From a virus: a stretch of DNA of 64,000 nucleotides. Positions within the stretch are counted from its first letter, which is position 1, and each line of letters opens with the position of its first letter. The notes under the pieces were generated by a model. The model saw only the letters and a list, made by a program, of their open reading frames with translations. It was not told where the DNA came from and did no database searches. A program made the translations under genes and the position numbers. The stretch covers positions 170,605 to 234,604 of IMG/VR virus record IMGVR_UViG_3300030099_004448; one strand, 5' to 3'. Below are positions 23,412 through 31,052 of this stretch, in pieces.

Positions 23412-23507
23412 ATGCAAGCAATTCAAGTAGCATCATTAGGCTCTATTTTAAGCATTGCATTTCTTGGTTTACTTTATGGGGAACTCACACTTTTATATAA
23501 GAGGTGA
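23412..23507 (+). CDS. Membrane micro-peptide, 31 aa
   Basis: 31 residues forming a single membrane helix (VASLGSILSIAFLGLLYGEL) with a basic end (LLYKR). GAGGCAATT lies upstream. Size resembles small photosystem or cytochrome subunits but none is recognised. Confidence 0.5.
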   Translation: MQAIQVASLGSILSIAFLGLLYGELTLLYKR

Positions 23508-23510
23508 GAT

Positions 23511-23675
23511 ATGTTGAAGATCAGTTTACATTATGATCTTCCAACATATGACCCCCAAAAACACGATCCAGATGAAACATTCGCGTTTTTGACGTATCGT
23601 GGAGTACATTATGCTAAGAGGGTTAATTTAAAATCCCTTAGCATTCCAAGTTGGAAAGTATTCAAGAGAGGGTAA
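23511..23675 (+). CDS. DUF4278-like micro-protein
   Basis: 54 residues with one YRG motif (FLTYRGVHYAKR). GAGGTGAGAT precedes the ATG. Related in motif to the gene at 23237. Its stop codon lies in the stem of the terminator. Confidence 0.65.
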   Translation: MLKISLHYDLPTYDPQKHDPDETFAFLTYRGVHYAKRVNLKSLSIPSWKVFKRG

Positions 23676-23693
23676 AGAACCCTCTCTTTTTTT
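23666..23693 (+). terminator. Rho-independent terminator
   Basis: An 8-bp stem (gagagggt / accctctc), 5-nt loop, then seven T residues. The stop codon of the upstream gene is within it. Confidence 0.92.
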
Positions 23694-23839
23694 GTATTTT
23701 TGTATCAAAGACAACAAACTTAGTAAATTTGTGTGTAAACCGTAACATTTTTGCTATATAATGATAGAATTAAGGATGGAGAGATGAACTGAAATTTATT
23801 CTTTTCGCTATGGTATAAAAACTAAATTGGAGGTGGAAA

Positions 23840-24016
23840 ATGCACAATTTATTATCCCGTGCTCAACTTGATGAGTGGAGACATTTAGAACGCACCATCG
23901 ATGATTTAGAATATGAAGAACAAAGAATCAGTGACTACTACGAGTGTTTGATCGAGTGCGATGTACTAAACCAAACGGAGTGTAAACGAGTATGCAGAAA
24001 AATCCTTGATCCATGA
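23840..24016 (+). CDS. Hypothetical protein, 58 aa
   Basis: 58 residues with a strong ribosome site (TTGGAGGTGG). Helical start (LSRAQLDEWRHLERTIDDLE) and a Cys-containing second half (YECLIECDVLNQTECKRVC). A TATAAT at 23757-23762 without a clear -35 may be its promoter, leaving a leader of about 70 nt. The 145 nt between the preceding terminator and this gene hold nothing else visible. Confidence 0.7.
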   Translation: MHNLLSRAQLDEWRHLERTIDDLEYEEQRISDYYECLIECDVLNQTECKRVCRKILDP

Positions 24017-24040
24017 GTTTTGTCCAAGAGATCGTCCTCA

Positions 24041-24067
24041 GGAGGTTGGTGACAACCTCCTTTTTTT
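24041..24067 (+). terminator. Rho-independent terminator
   Basis: A perfect 8-bp stem (ggaggttg / caacctcc) with a gtga tetraloop and seven T residues. Confidence 0.94.
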
Positions 24068-24097
24068 GTGTTAAAATAAATAGGAACAAGGTTTTTT

Positions 24098-24256
24098 ATG
24101 CAAAAAGAAAAACTAAAATTAATCGTCCGAAATCTTAAGTCACTGGTTGACCTCTTGGAGTCTGAAGTCTATTCCGATCCAGACGCTTATGTGGTAAAAT
24201 CAAAGACAAACACCTATACAACTAGTGACAACGATGACGACGGATACCCAGACTAA
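24098..24256 (+). CDS. Hypothetical protein, 52 aa
   Basis: 52 residues: a helical basic start (KLKLIVRNLKSLVDLLESEV) and an acidic end (SDNDDDGYPD). ATAAATA at 24076-24082 lies 15 nt upstream. It ends 7 nt before the preferred thyX start. Confidence 0.7.
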   Translation: MQKEKLKLIVRNLKSLVDLLESEVYSDPDAYVVKSKTNTYTTSDNDDDGYPD

Positions 24257-24263
24257 AGATTCT

Positions 24264-24926
24264 ATGACAAACCAAATCAAACTTATCGCCCTAACTCAAG
24301 GTGCAGGTGAACTTCTTGAGAAAACGGCGCAGGAAGTTATTTCGTATGTCGCTCGTGTGAGCAATCCAAACAATCAATTAAACTTTGATACTTCTGCAGG
24401 TCTCCTCAAGTATTGTATCAAACACGAACACTGGTCGATCTTTGAACAGGCCTATATGACTCTGGAGATCAATACGACCAGAGCTATCGCGGCTCAAATT
24501 TTGCGCCATCGCTCATTTACATATCAAGAGTTTTCCCAGCGTTATGCTGCGTCTACTTCTCTTGACCCAATCAAGATGCCCGAGTTCCGTCGTCAAGATA
24601 CTAAGAATCGTCAGAACAGTATTGATGATATGGACGAATTTGAGATTCAAAGACTGCAACTGCAGACACAAACTCTATTCGACTCCGCAACTGCACTGTA
24701 TCAACAGATGTTAGATCGTGGCGTTGCAAAGGAGTGTGCTCGAAATATTTTGCCCTTGGCCACGCCAACAAGAATTTACATGACGGGATCATGCCGTTCA
24801 TGGATTCATTATATCAATCTGAGATCTGCTAACGGTACGCAGAAAGAACACATGCAGATTGCAGAGGGATGTCGTGAGATTTTTGTCGAACAATTCCCAG
24901 AGATTGCAGCTGCTTTAGAGTGGTAA
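24264..24926 (+). CDS. thyX: Flavin-dependent thymidylate synthase
   Basis: 220 residues from ATG 24264; an earlier in-frame ATG at 24225 overlaps the previous gene and is less likely. The ThyX signature RHRSFTYQEFSQRY (81-94) is complete, and the C-terminal SCRSWIHYINLRS and GTQKEHMQIAEGCREIF match the family. It makes dTMP from dUMP using FAD and methylene-tetrahydrofolate, supplying phage DNA synthesis. It is the usual cyanophage replacement for T4 td. Confidence 0.97.
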   Translation: MTNQIKLIALTQGAGELLEKTAQEVISYVARVSNPNNQLNFDTSAGLLKYCIKHEHWSIFEQAYMTLEINTTRAIAAQILRHRSFTYQEFSQRYAASTSLDPIKMPEFRRQDTKNRQNSIDDMDEFEIQRLQLQTQTLFDSATALYQQMLDRGVAKECARNILPLATPTRIYMTGSCRSWIHYINLRSANGTQKEHMQIAEGCREIFVEQFPEIAAALEW

Positions 24927-24951
24927 TATATAAGATAGTCTAGGAGATTCC

Positions 24952-25122
24952 ATGGCTTATTACCACGTTGCCGAGTACAATGCAGCATGTCAATTAATTG
25001 AATTCAAAGAAGGTAAATGGGTAGTTGAGTTCACCAAACCAAGTGGAGAAGTCGTAGTAGAAATGATCGATGACGATAAAATTAGTTCTTTGAATTGTTA
25101 CGGACAGGAGAGTAGTTATTAA
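24952..25122 (+). CDS. Hypothetical protein, 56 aa
   Basis: 56 residues, beta-rich (CQLIEFKEGKWVVEFTKPSG), with TAGGAGATT as ribosome site. It ends 2 nt before a glycosyltransferase gene. Unknown function. Confidence 0.7.
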   Translation: MAYYHVAEYNAACQLIEFKEGKWVVEFTKPSGEVVVEMIDDDKISSLNCYGQESSY

Positions 25123-25124
25123 CA

Positions 25125-26024
25125 ATGTCAGTTTCTGTTATTTGTGCGTGTAGGGATAGAATCAAACCTTTGACGATATCCCTTTCTTCTTGGTTATTGT
25201 TTGATCAGATTAAAGAGATAATCATCGTTGACTGGTCTTCTAAAGAGGAGATCGGTCACTTGACAAAACTAGATGACAGGATCAAGGTGATTCGGGTCAA
25301 TGATGAAGAGTTCTTCAATCAACCCCAACCCTTGAATCTTGCTGCGTCTATGGCTACAGGAGAGTTTATCCTGAAGTTTGATGCTGACCATATTCTGAAC
25401 CCTTACTACAATTTCTTTCATGTCAACGGTATCTTTGACGAGGAATCGTTTGTAAGTGGTGTGAACGACAAGGTGGGGGATGAGTGTCTCCATCCTATCT
25501 GGGGACTCTTGTACGTCCGCCGAGAGCACTTTGAGAAGGTCGGTGGCTACAATGAGAAGATGGGTAAGTACTATGCGGTAGAAGATGATGAAATCTCCAT
25601 CAGACTCCAGGCCGCGGGTTATACGTGTTGCCCTATCGATATGCGTGTTCTGAGTGCAATCCACATCCCACATAATGATGAGGTCAGAATCTCTAACTTT
25701 GAGGGATATGCAAAGGATCGTGAGTTCCTGGATGTCTTTGAGAAACAGACTGGACAGTGGTACAAAGATCGCATTGATGAAGTGATCGCCCCTGGTATTA
25801 TGGGTATCCTCAACAGCAAAGAACTGAAGAAGACCAAGTTCAAGTATCTGACTGAACAACACAAAGAGAAGAACATGGAAATCTTCGGTCTCAAAGAATA
25901 TATCGACAAGTCTCGATATGACTATGGTGGTATTGACTTTGACCAACCAAACTTCAGGTTGTATGACTGGAAGACTAAAGAAGTAGAACCTAATTACTTT
26001 ATTGCTACGAAGAAAAAGAAATGA
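25125..26024 (+). CDS. GT2-like glycosyltransferase 1
   Basis: 299 residues of GT-A fold. Start VSVICACRDRIKPLTISLSS, IIIVDWSS, metal motif KFDADH (DxD), and VGGYNEKM...VEDDEI for acceptor/catalytic residues. The C-terminal ~80 residues are charged and specific. Such enzymes use nucleotide sugars. It is paralogous to the next gene, with which it shares the FNQPQPLNLA segment. It lies outside the main island, near thyX and phoH. Confidence 0.85.
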   Translation: MSVSVICACRDRIKPLTISLSSWLLFDQIKEIIIVDWSSKEEIGHLTKLDDRIKVIRVNDEEFFNQPQPLNLAASMATGEFILKFDADHILNPYYNFFHVNGIFDEESFVSGVNDKVGDECLHPIWGLLYVRREHFEKVGGYNEKMGKYYAVEDDEISIRLQAAGYTCCPIDMRVLSAIHIPHNDEVRISNFEGYAKDREFLDVFEKQTGQWYKDRIDEVIAPGIMGILNSKELKKTKFKYLTEQHKEKNMEIFGLKEYIDKSRYDYGGIDFDQPNFRLYDWKTKEVEPNYFIATKKKK

Positions 26025-26824
26025 GTGTATCGGTGATATCTGCCTGTATGAACAGGGTGGATCCGTTATCCATTTCTATTCAATCGTGGGCAATGAATGA
26101 CCAGATTGATGAAATTGTTTTTGTTGACTGGTCATCAGAAAAATCCTCGGAACATCTCACTAAGATCAGTCCAAAGATCAAACGTGTATATGTTCCTGAT
26201 CAAAAATACTTTAATCAACCTCAACCACTGAATCTTGCATTTAAGATTTCAAGTGGCGATCAAATCTTGAAACTGGATTCGGATACAATCCTCAATCCAT
26301 ACTTCAATTTCTTTGATGAATTTAGTGTTGATGAGTTTAGTTTCGCCTCTGGTTTGTATTCCCCAGGACACAAGTGTTTGCGTCCAATCTGGGGAACTAT
26401 TTTTGTCAATAGAGAAAACTATGCAAAAGTCGGTGGATATAATGAAGCAATGGGAGAGTTTGTTGCTTGGGAAGATGATGAGATTGTAAATCGTTTCTTG
26501 CTCTCAGGACTAGAACATCGTAGAATCCAAGCGTCGAAGAATACTATCTTCGCCATGCCCCATGACAATAAGAAGAGAATCGAGAACTTCAAAGCTTATA
26601 ATGAAAACAAAGAAATTGAAAAGAAGGTAAGAACTCTTATGGAAAAGAAGGGGTATGATATTGAAGATAATATCGACTATGCAATTCTTTCTCACCACAC
26701 AATTCTGAATAACAAGAAATATAAACGATATAAAGGTGACAGTTATTATGCGGAACCAGTTGTAGACTGGGACGTAACACAAGTTGATGAACAGAACTAT
26801 GTTTGTCAAAAAATCATCCACTAA
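26021..26824 (+). CDS. GT2-like glycosyltransferase 2
   Basis: 267 residues, paralogue of the gene before it. VSVISACMNRVDPLSISIQS, VFVDWSS, FNQPQPLNLAFKISSGD, KLDSDT (DxD) and VGGYNEAMGE...EDDEI are all present. Coupled by ATGA. Its own C-terminus differs, so the two probably glycosylate different acceptors or successive positions. Confidence 0.85.
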   Translation: MSVSVISACMNRVDPLSISIQSWAMNDQIDEIVFVDWSSEKSSEHLTKISPKIKRVYVPDQKYFNQPQPLNLAFKISSGDQILKLDSDTILNPYFNFFDEFSVDEFSFASGLYSPGHKCLRPIWGTIFVNRENYAKVGGYNEAMGEFVAWEDDEIVNRFLLSGLEHRRIQASKNTIFAMPHDNKKRIENFKAYNENKEIEKKVRTLMEKKGYDIEDNIDYAILSHHTILNNKKYKRYKGDSYYAEPVVDWDVTQVDEQNYVCQKIIH

Positions 26825-26827
26825 ATA
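26821..26827 (+). promoter_or_regulatory. T4-type late promoter box
   Basis: CTAAATA overlaps the stop of the glycosyltransferase and is 22 nt before the next start codon. Confidence 0.55.
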
Positions 26828-26849
26828 ATTTTGTAGTCTGACATTTATC

Positions 26850-27092
26850 ATGCCCACATATCCTGTAAAGAATTTGAAAACTGGTGAAGAACAAGAATTG
26901 AATATGTCCATCGCGGACTACGATCAATGGAGAAAAGACAACCCCGACTGGGATAAAGACTGGTCGAAAGGTTGTGCTGCCGCCCAAGAAGTTGGGGATT
27001 GGCAGAATAAACTGATCTCCAGAAACCCAGGGTGGAACGATGTCTTGAAAAAGGCAGGTAAAGCCCCTGGATCTCGTGTAAAACCCTTCTAA
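26850..27092 (+). CDS. Conserved small phage protein upstream of phoH
   Basis: 80 residues. MPTYPVKNLKTGEEQELNMS is followed by DQWRKDNPDWDKDWSKGC and NPGWNDVLKKAGKAPGS. The first part resembles FmdB-type zinc-ribbon starts, but the cysteines are missing. This protein type sits before phoH in many cyanophages to my knowledge; its role is unknown. A late-type box lies upstream. Confidence 0.75.
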   Translation: MPTYPVKNLKTGEEQELNMSIADYDQWRKDNPDWDKDWSKGCAAAQEVGDWQNKLISRNPGWNDVLKKAGKAPGSRVKPF

Positions 27093-27102
27093 CCAACAAC
27101 GT

Positions 27103-27861
27103 ATGCCCAGATCAAAGAAGTCCAACGGCGGAAACATTGGTGTTGGCATGAGTGCCAAACAAATGAGACGTAAGAAACCCATCAATACCGATTTGATGGT
27201 TGATATTAATCCTCTAACAGACAATCAGAAAAAATTCTTTGATGAGTATAAGAGTGGTAAGAACATGTTCGCTTACGGTGCTGCAGGTACTGGTAAGACT
27301 TTTATTGCCCTGTATCACGCACTGAGAGATGTTCTTGATTCTGAGACTCCATATGACAAAGTTTACATTGTAAGATCTCTGGTATCCACGCGAGAGATTG
27401 GTTTCCTTCCTGGAGACCACGAAGACAAAGCCGCACTTTACCAAATTCCATATAAGAATATGGTGAAGTATATGTTTGAACTTGCTTCAGACTCAGACTT
27501 TGAGATGCTCTATGGTAACCTCAAAGCACAAGAAACTATTTCATTCTGGTCCACAAGTTTCATCCGTGGTACTACTCTAGACAGAGCAGTAGTTGTTGTT
27601 GATGAAATGCAAAACTTGAACTTCCATGAATTAGATAGTATAATTACAAGGATTGGTGAAGATAGTAAGATTGTATTCTGTGGTGATGCTACCCAGACCG
27701 ACCTTACTCGATCCAATGAAAAAAATGGTATCCTTGATTTCATGAAAATTATTCGTGCAATGGAATACGATTTTTCAACTGTAGAATTCGGAACCGAGGA
27801 CATTGTACGTTCTGGTCTTGTTAAAAACTACATTGTCACTAAACTAGCAATGGGTATGTAA
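27103..27861 (+). CDS. phoH: PhoH-like P-loop ATPase
   Basis: 252 residues. Walker A GAAGTGKT (59-66), Walker B VVVVDE (163-168) with EMQN, and CGDATQTDLT as sensor region. The N-terminus is basic. PhoH-like proteins are near-universal in marine phages; the biochemical role is still debated (ATPase, possible RNA helicase/nuclease link). The stop overlaps the next ATG by one base. Confidence 0.95.
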   Translation: MPRSKKSNGGNIGVGMSAKQMRRKKPINTDLMVDINPLTDNQKKFFDEYKSGKNMFAYGAAGTGKTFIALYHALRDVLDSETPYDKVYIVRSLVSTREIGFLPGDHEDKAALYQIPYKNMVKYMFELASDSDFEMLYGNLKAQETISFWSTSFIRGTTLDRAVVVVDEMQNLNFHELDSIITRIGEDSKIVFCGDATQTDLTRSNEKNGILDFMKIIRAMEYDFSTVEFGTEDIVRSGLVKNYIVTKLAMGM

Positions 27862-28544
27862 TGTTTGAACATCTTGATTATTTGAAAGATGAAGTTGATT
27901 TAGAAGCACAGAATATCGAAGGGACTCGTTTTTATCGGGTCCCTTCTGGTAAGTTGTATCCTTCAATCACCTCTATTACCAGTTTCTATGGACGCCAGAA
28001 GTTTATCGACTGGCGTAAGAAAGTTGGTAATGAAGAGGCAGACAGAATTACTCGGATTTCTACTGCTCGTGGAACTAAGTTTCATGATCTGGTAGAACAG
28101 TATATGTTGAACAATAACGTAGACGATTTCAAACCTCTACCAACTACAAAGTTTCTTTTTCTCAAGGCTAAACCTTTTCTAGACCGTATAAATAATATAC
28201 ACGCTTTAGAAAAATCACTGTACAGTGATTACCTTGGACTTGCGGGTCGCGTTGATTGCATCGCGGAGTACGAAGGAGAACTCGCAGTCATTGACTTTAA
28301 GACATCTAAGAAGATCAAACCAGAAGAATGGATTGAGAACTACTTTGTTCAAGAAGTAGCCTACGCTTGCATGTATTATGAAATGACTGGAATTGCAGTT
28401 GAAAAATTGATTACCATTATGGTAGCTGATAATGGAGAATGTCACGTCTATGAAAAACGCAACAAAAGTCACTATATTAAACTTCTTACCAAGTACATCA
28501 GAGAGTTCGTCGAACACCACACCGAATCTTATGCCAAACACTGA
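27861..28544 (+). CDS. PD-(D/E)XK exonuclease (RecB/MGME1-like)
   Basis: 227 residues. The nuclease motifs are GTKFHDLVE (motif I), GLAGRVDCIAE with the catalytic Asp, VIDFKTSKK (D-x-K core) and QEVAYACMYY (motif QxxxY). This matches the single-strand exonuclease type seen in T4-like cyanophages. Probably acts in recombination or degradation of DNA ends. It is part of the gp33-gp59-gp32 transcript. Confidence 0.9.
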   Translation: MFEHLDYLKDEVDLEAQNIEGTRFYRVPSGKLYPSITSITSFYGRQKFIDWRKKVGNEEADRITRISTARGTKFHDLVEQYMLNNNVDDFKPLPTTKFLFLKAKPFLDRINNIHALEKSLYSDYLGLAGRVDCIAEYEGELAVIDFKTSKKIKPEEWIENYFVQEVAYACMYYEMTGIAVEKLITIMVADNGECHVYEKRNKSHYIKLLTKYIREFVEHHTESYAKH

Positions 28545-28791
28545 AAAGGTAGACTCACTAATAAAAGAAAAGTTTCTTTGTCAGTCAAAGTTTGCACAAG
28601 ACATCGAGTATCTCGTCGCGACCTCTAAGATTAACTATATCGAAGCAATCGTAACTTATTGCGAAGAAAACGGTATTGAGTTTGAATCTGTGTCTAAATT
28701 AATTTCTAAACCTCTAAAGGAAAAACTTAAGTGTGAAGCGACTCAACTTAACTTCCTCAAAAAAACCAGTCGTGCTAAATTGATGTTTTAA
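28531..28791 (+). CDS. gp33: Late transcription coactivator gp33
   Basis: 86 residues from ATG 28531, inside the end of the nuclease gene. Body FAQDIEYLVATSKINYIEAI followed by YCEENGIEFESVSKLISKPL and LNFLKKTSRAKL is that of the T4 gp33-type coactivator. It bridges the sliding clamp and the RNA polymerase flap for late promoters. Order gp33-gp59-gp32 is the same as in T4, which strengthens the call. Confidence 0.85.
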   Translation: MPNTEKVDSLIKEKFLCQSKFAQDIEYLVATSKINYIEAIVTYCEENGIEFESVSKLISKPLKEKLKCEATQLNFLKKTSRAKLMF

Positions 28792-29384
28792 TGATGACAC
28801 CGCTAGATGTTTACAAGACATACCTAGCATTCAAAAATCATTTCACCAAGAAAAACTACGACTACTTTCAATATTGTGGGAAGTCTCGCGCATCGAAGGA
28901 GGCTTTCCACAAGAGAAAGGATCGGTATTTCTTTGAACGTATGTCACGAAAGAAGAGTGACGACGAAATCAAACAGTATTTTCTCGCCAACTTTGTTGAA
29001 TGTAGTGATCCCAGTAAACTGTGGATCGGTGAAATTATTGAATCGGGTGAGTCTAATTACCAGAATTGGTTAAAGAGATCTCAGAGTCTCACATATCTGT
29101 TTAAGACTGAAGTAGAAGTCTTTATCAACAAAAAGAATTTTGAACAACTATTCAAAGTAGAAGGAACAAATCATCCAGACATCCTAAAGAAGCATTTGCA
29201 AGGTGCAATCTCTATAGAGACAATGGTAATCCTCAATTTGATATTAGGATTTGTGCCTAACTTTGACAAAAAACTAATCGATCCTGTTTGGGAAACCACC
29301 AGTCTACGACTCAAAAAATATCAGGCTTTCCTAAATAATGACAGCAGCAAATACAAAAAAATCTTAAAAGAAATAGTACTATGA
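28791..29384 (+). CDS. gp59: DNA helicase loader gp59
   Basis: 197 residues; the second ATG at 28794 gives the usual start MTPLDVYKTYLAFKNHF. KKNYDYFQYCGKSRASKEAF and RKDRYFFERMSRKKSD are diagnostic for gp59, which loads the gp41 helicase onto forks covered with gp32. The two-domain helical length matches T4 gp59 (217). Its end overlaps the next gene by ATGA. Confidence 0.95.
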   Translation: MMTPLDVYKTYLAFKNHFTKKNYDYFQYCGKSRASKEAFHKRKDRYFFERMSRKKSDDEIKQYFLANFVECSDPSKLWIGEIIESGESNYQNWLKRSQSLTYLFKTEVEVFINKKNFEQLFKVEGTNHPDILKKHLQGAISIETMVILNLILGFVPNFDKKLIDPVWETTSLRLKKYQAFLNNDSSKYKKILKEIVL

Positions 29385-29713
29385 GTGGATTCTTCGATTC
29401 AGAAATCGTAAAAGAACAAATCAAAGAAATGGAAGATCTCCAACAGGAGATCATTGAAAGAACAATGTCTGCTCCATTTATGGATGGACCTGAAAAGAAG
29501 GAACATGTTGACCTGATGAGACAGTTCCTAGATAAACAAAAGAACCTGTGTTTCAGAATTCAACTCTCCCAAGATCCACAAGCATTGGAAATGAAAGAAA
29601 GGATCAAAGAAGCTGCTGTCATGTTGGGAATGAATCCCGAAAGTGGTATCAATGAATTCTTTGAGAAAATGGACGAGACACTAGATTACTTAGAAGAAAT
29701 TACAGACGAGTAA
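29381..29713 (+). CDS. DUF1825-like protein
   Basis: 110 residues. The start GFFDSEIVKEQIKEMEDLQQ and the MDGPEKKEHVDLMRQFLDKQ segment match the cyanobacterial DUF1825 family, extended by a helical C-terminus. The family occurs in cyanobacteria and their phages with no known function. It lies between gp59 and gp32. Confidence 0.8.
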   Translation: MSGFFDSEIVKEQIKEMEDLQQEIIERTMSAPFMDGPEKKEHVDLMRQFLDKQKNLCFRIQLSQDPQALEMKERIKEAAVMLGMNPESGINEFFEKMDETLDYLEEITDE

Positions 29714-29714
29714 A

Positions 29715-29984
29715 ATGAGTTACCAATACACAATCGATTCTAGATATTGTTATCACAACGGTGAGATTGTGGATATGTTTTTTATAAACGGTATACCATT
29801 TACATTCGATGATCTTCCTAAAATCATGCAGGATGATCCATACATTCAAATAGAAGCAAAGGACCATCAAACATATACAATAGAAGATATGTATCGGTGG
29901 TCTTCCTACCTGATCATGGAGGAGTGCCATCCACTCCTGTTTGAGTTAGACTTGAAGAATCCTGAGGAACTTCCCAGGAATTAA
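29715..29984 (+). CDS. Hypothetical protein
   Basis: 89 residues starting one base after the previous stop. Beta-rich start (YQYTIDSRYCYHNGEIVDMF) and helical end. Unknown; likely last gene before the gp32 promoter. Confidence 0.75.
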   Translation: MSYQYTIDSRYCYHNGEIVDMFFINGIPFTFDDLPKIMQDDPYIQIEAKDHQTYTIEDMYRWSSYLIMEECHPLLFELDLKNPEELPRN

Positions 29985-29994
29985 AAACCAGGGC

Positions 29995-30023
29995 TTGACA
30001 TCCCTTCTTGCGACCTGTAAGAT
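29995..30023 (+). promoter_or_regulatory. gp32 promoter
   Basis: Consensus TTGACA (29995-30000) and TAAGAT (30018-30023) are 17 nt apart. A leader of about 35-40 nt then precedes gp32, with CGGAG as ribosome site. Confidence 0.75.
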
Positions 30024-30067
30024 AAAGTCGTCCCAAAAGCCAAATACACACAATACGGAGCTACAAC

Positions 30068-31018
30068 ATGTCTTTTGCTGATCTCAAGAAACAGTCCCGC
30101 GCTGGTTCGCTGACTGATAAACTGATCAAGAAAGTCGAAAAACTTAATAGTGGAGAGTCCAACGGTGACGACCGTCTCTGGAAACCTGAAGTCGATAAGG
30201 CAGGTAACGGTTACGCCGTGATCCGATTCCTTCCCGCACCTGAAGGGTGCGAACTTCCCTGGGCCCAAGTTTGGAGTCATGCCTTCCAAGGTCCTGGTGG
30301 TTGGTACATCGAGAACTCTCTGACTACTCTGGGACAGAAAGACCCTGTGTCTGAACACAATCGTACCCTGTGGAACAGTGGTCGCGATTCTGATAAAGAG
30401 ATTGCACGTAAACAGAAACGTAAACTGTCTCACTACGCAAACATCTATGTGGTGAAGGATCCCACCAACCCTCACAACGAAGGTAAGGTGTTCCTCTATA
30501 AGTTCGGTAAGAAGATCTTTGATAAGATCACCGAAGCAATGCAACCTCAGTTTGCTGATGAGGAAGCAATCAATCCCTTTGACTTCTGGAGTGGTGCAAA
30601 CTTCAAACTGAAGATCCGCAAGGTCGAAGGTTACTGGAATTATGATAAGTCTGAGTTTGATAGTCCTAGTGTTCTTCTGGATGATGATGACAAACTGGAG
30701 TCCATCTACAAGAACCTGAATGATCTGAATGAGTTCACCGATCTCAAGAACTTCAAGTCCTATGAAGATCTGAAGAAGCGTCTTGACTATGTTCTTGGTC
30801 ACAAAGGTACTCCTAAGTTCCAAGATCAGGAGACCGTTGAAGAAGATGCACAGTGGGAACGTGAACGTAAGGGTGACTTCTCTGAGTCCAAGTCCTACAA
30901 TGCACCCGCTGCAAGTGGTGGTTTCAATGACTCGGATATCACGCCACAAGCGTCTACAGAGACAACTGAAGAAGAAGACGATGCACTGAGTTACTTCCAG
31001 AAACTCGCAGAGTCCTGA
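30068..31018 (+). CDS. gp32: Single-stranded DNA-binding protein gp32
   Basis: 316 residues (T4: 301). N-terminal self-association region SFADLKKQSRAG, the OB-fold core with AVIRFLPAPEG, ARKQKRKLSHYANIYVVKDP and FLYKFGKKIFDKI, and an acidic C-terminal tail ending DDALSYFQKLAES for partner binding. It protects ssDNA and organises replication and recombination. Only one cysteine is present in the whole chain, so the T4 zinc site (one His, three Cys) is absent. Codon use is richer in C-ending codons than neighbours, as in highly expressed genes. Confidence 0.97.
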   Translation: MSFADLKKQSRAGSLTDKLIKKVEKLNSGESNGDDRLWKPEVDKAGNGYAVIRFLPAPEGCELPWAQVWSHAFQGPGGWYIENSLTTLGQKDPVSEHNRTLWNSGRDSDKEIARKQKRKLSHYANIYVVKDPTNPHNEGKVFLYKFGKKIFDKITEAMQPQFADEEAINPFDFWSGANFKLKIRKVEGYWNYDKSEFDSPSVLLDDDDKLESIYKNLNDLNEFTDLKNFKSYEDLKKRLDYVLGHKGTPKFQDQETVEEDAQWERERKGDFSESKSYNAPAASGGFNDSDITPQASTETTEEEDDALSYFQKLAES

Positions 31019-31025
31019 TACTAGA

Positions 31026-31052
31026 AAGGAGGGTTAATACCCTCCTTTTTTT
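31026..31052 (+). terminator. Rho-independent terminator after gp32
   Basis: An 8-bp stem (aaggaggg / ccctcctt), 6-nt loop and a T tract. It lies between the converging gp32 and gp53 operons. Confidence 0.92.

Noticed and set aside
25269-25946. 225-codon antisense frame in the glycosyltransferase
   Set aside because: Shadow of a clear GT2 gene on the plus strand; no motif or ribosome site.
29981-30949. 322-codon open frame antisense to gp32
   Set aside because: It lies entirely opposite a certain gene with strong codon bias, which keeps the antisense frame open. The translation is rich in Ile/Val/Phe runs without any domain, and no ribosome site is seen.
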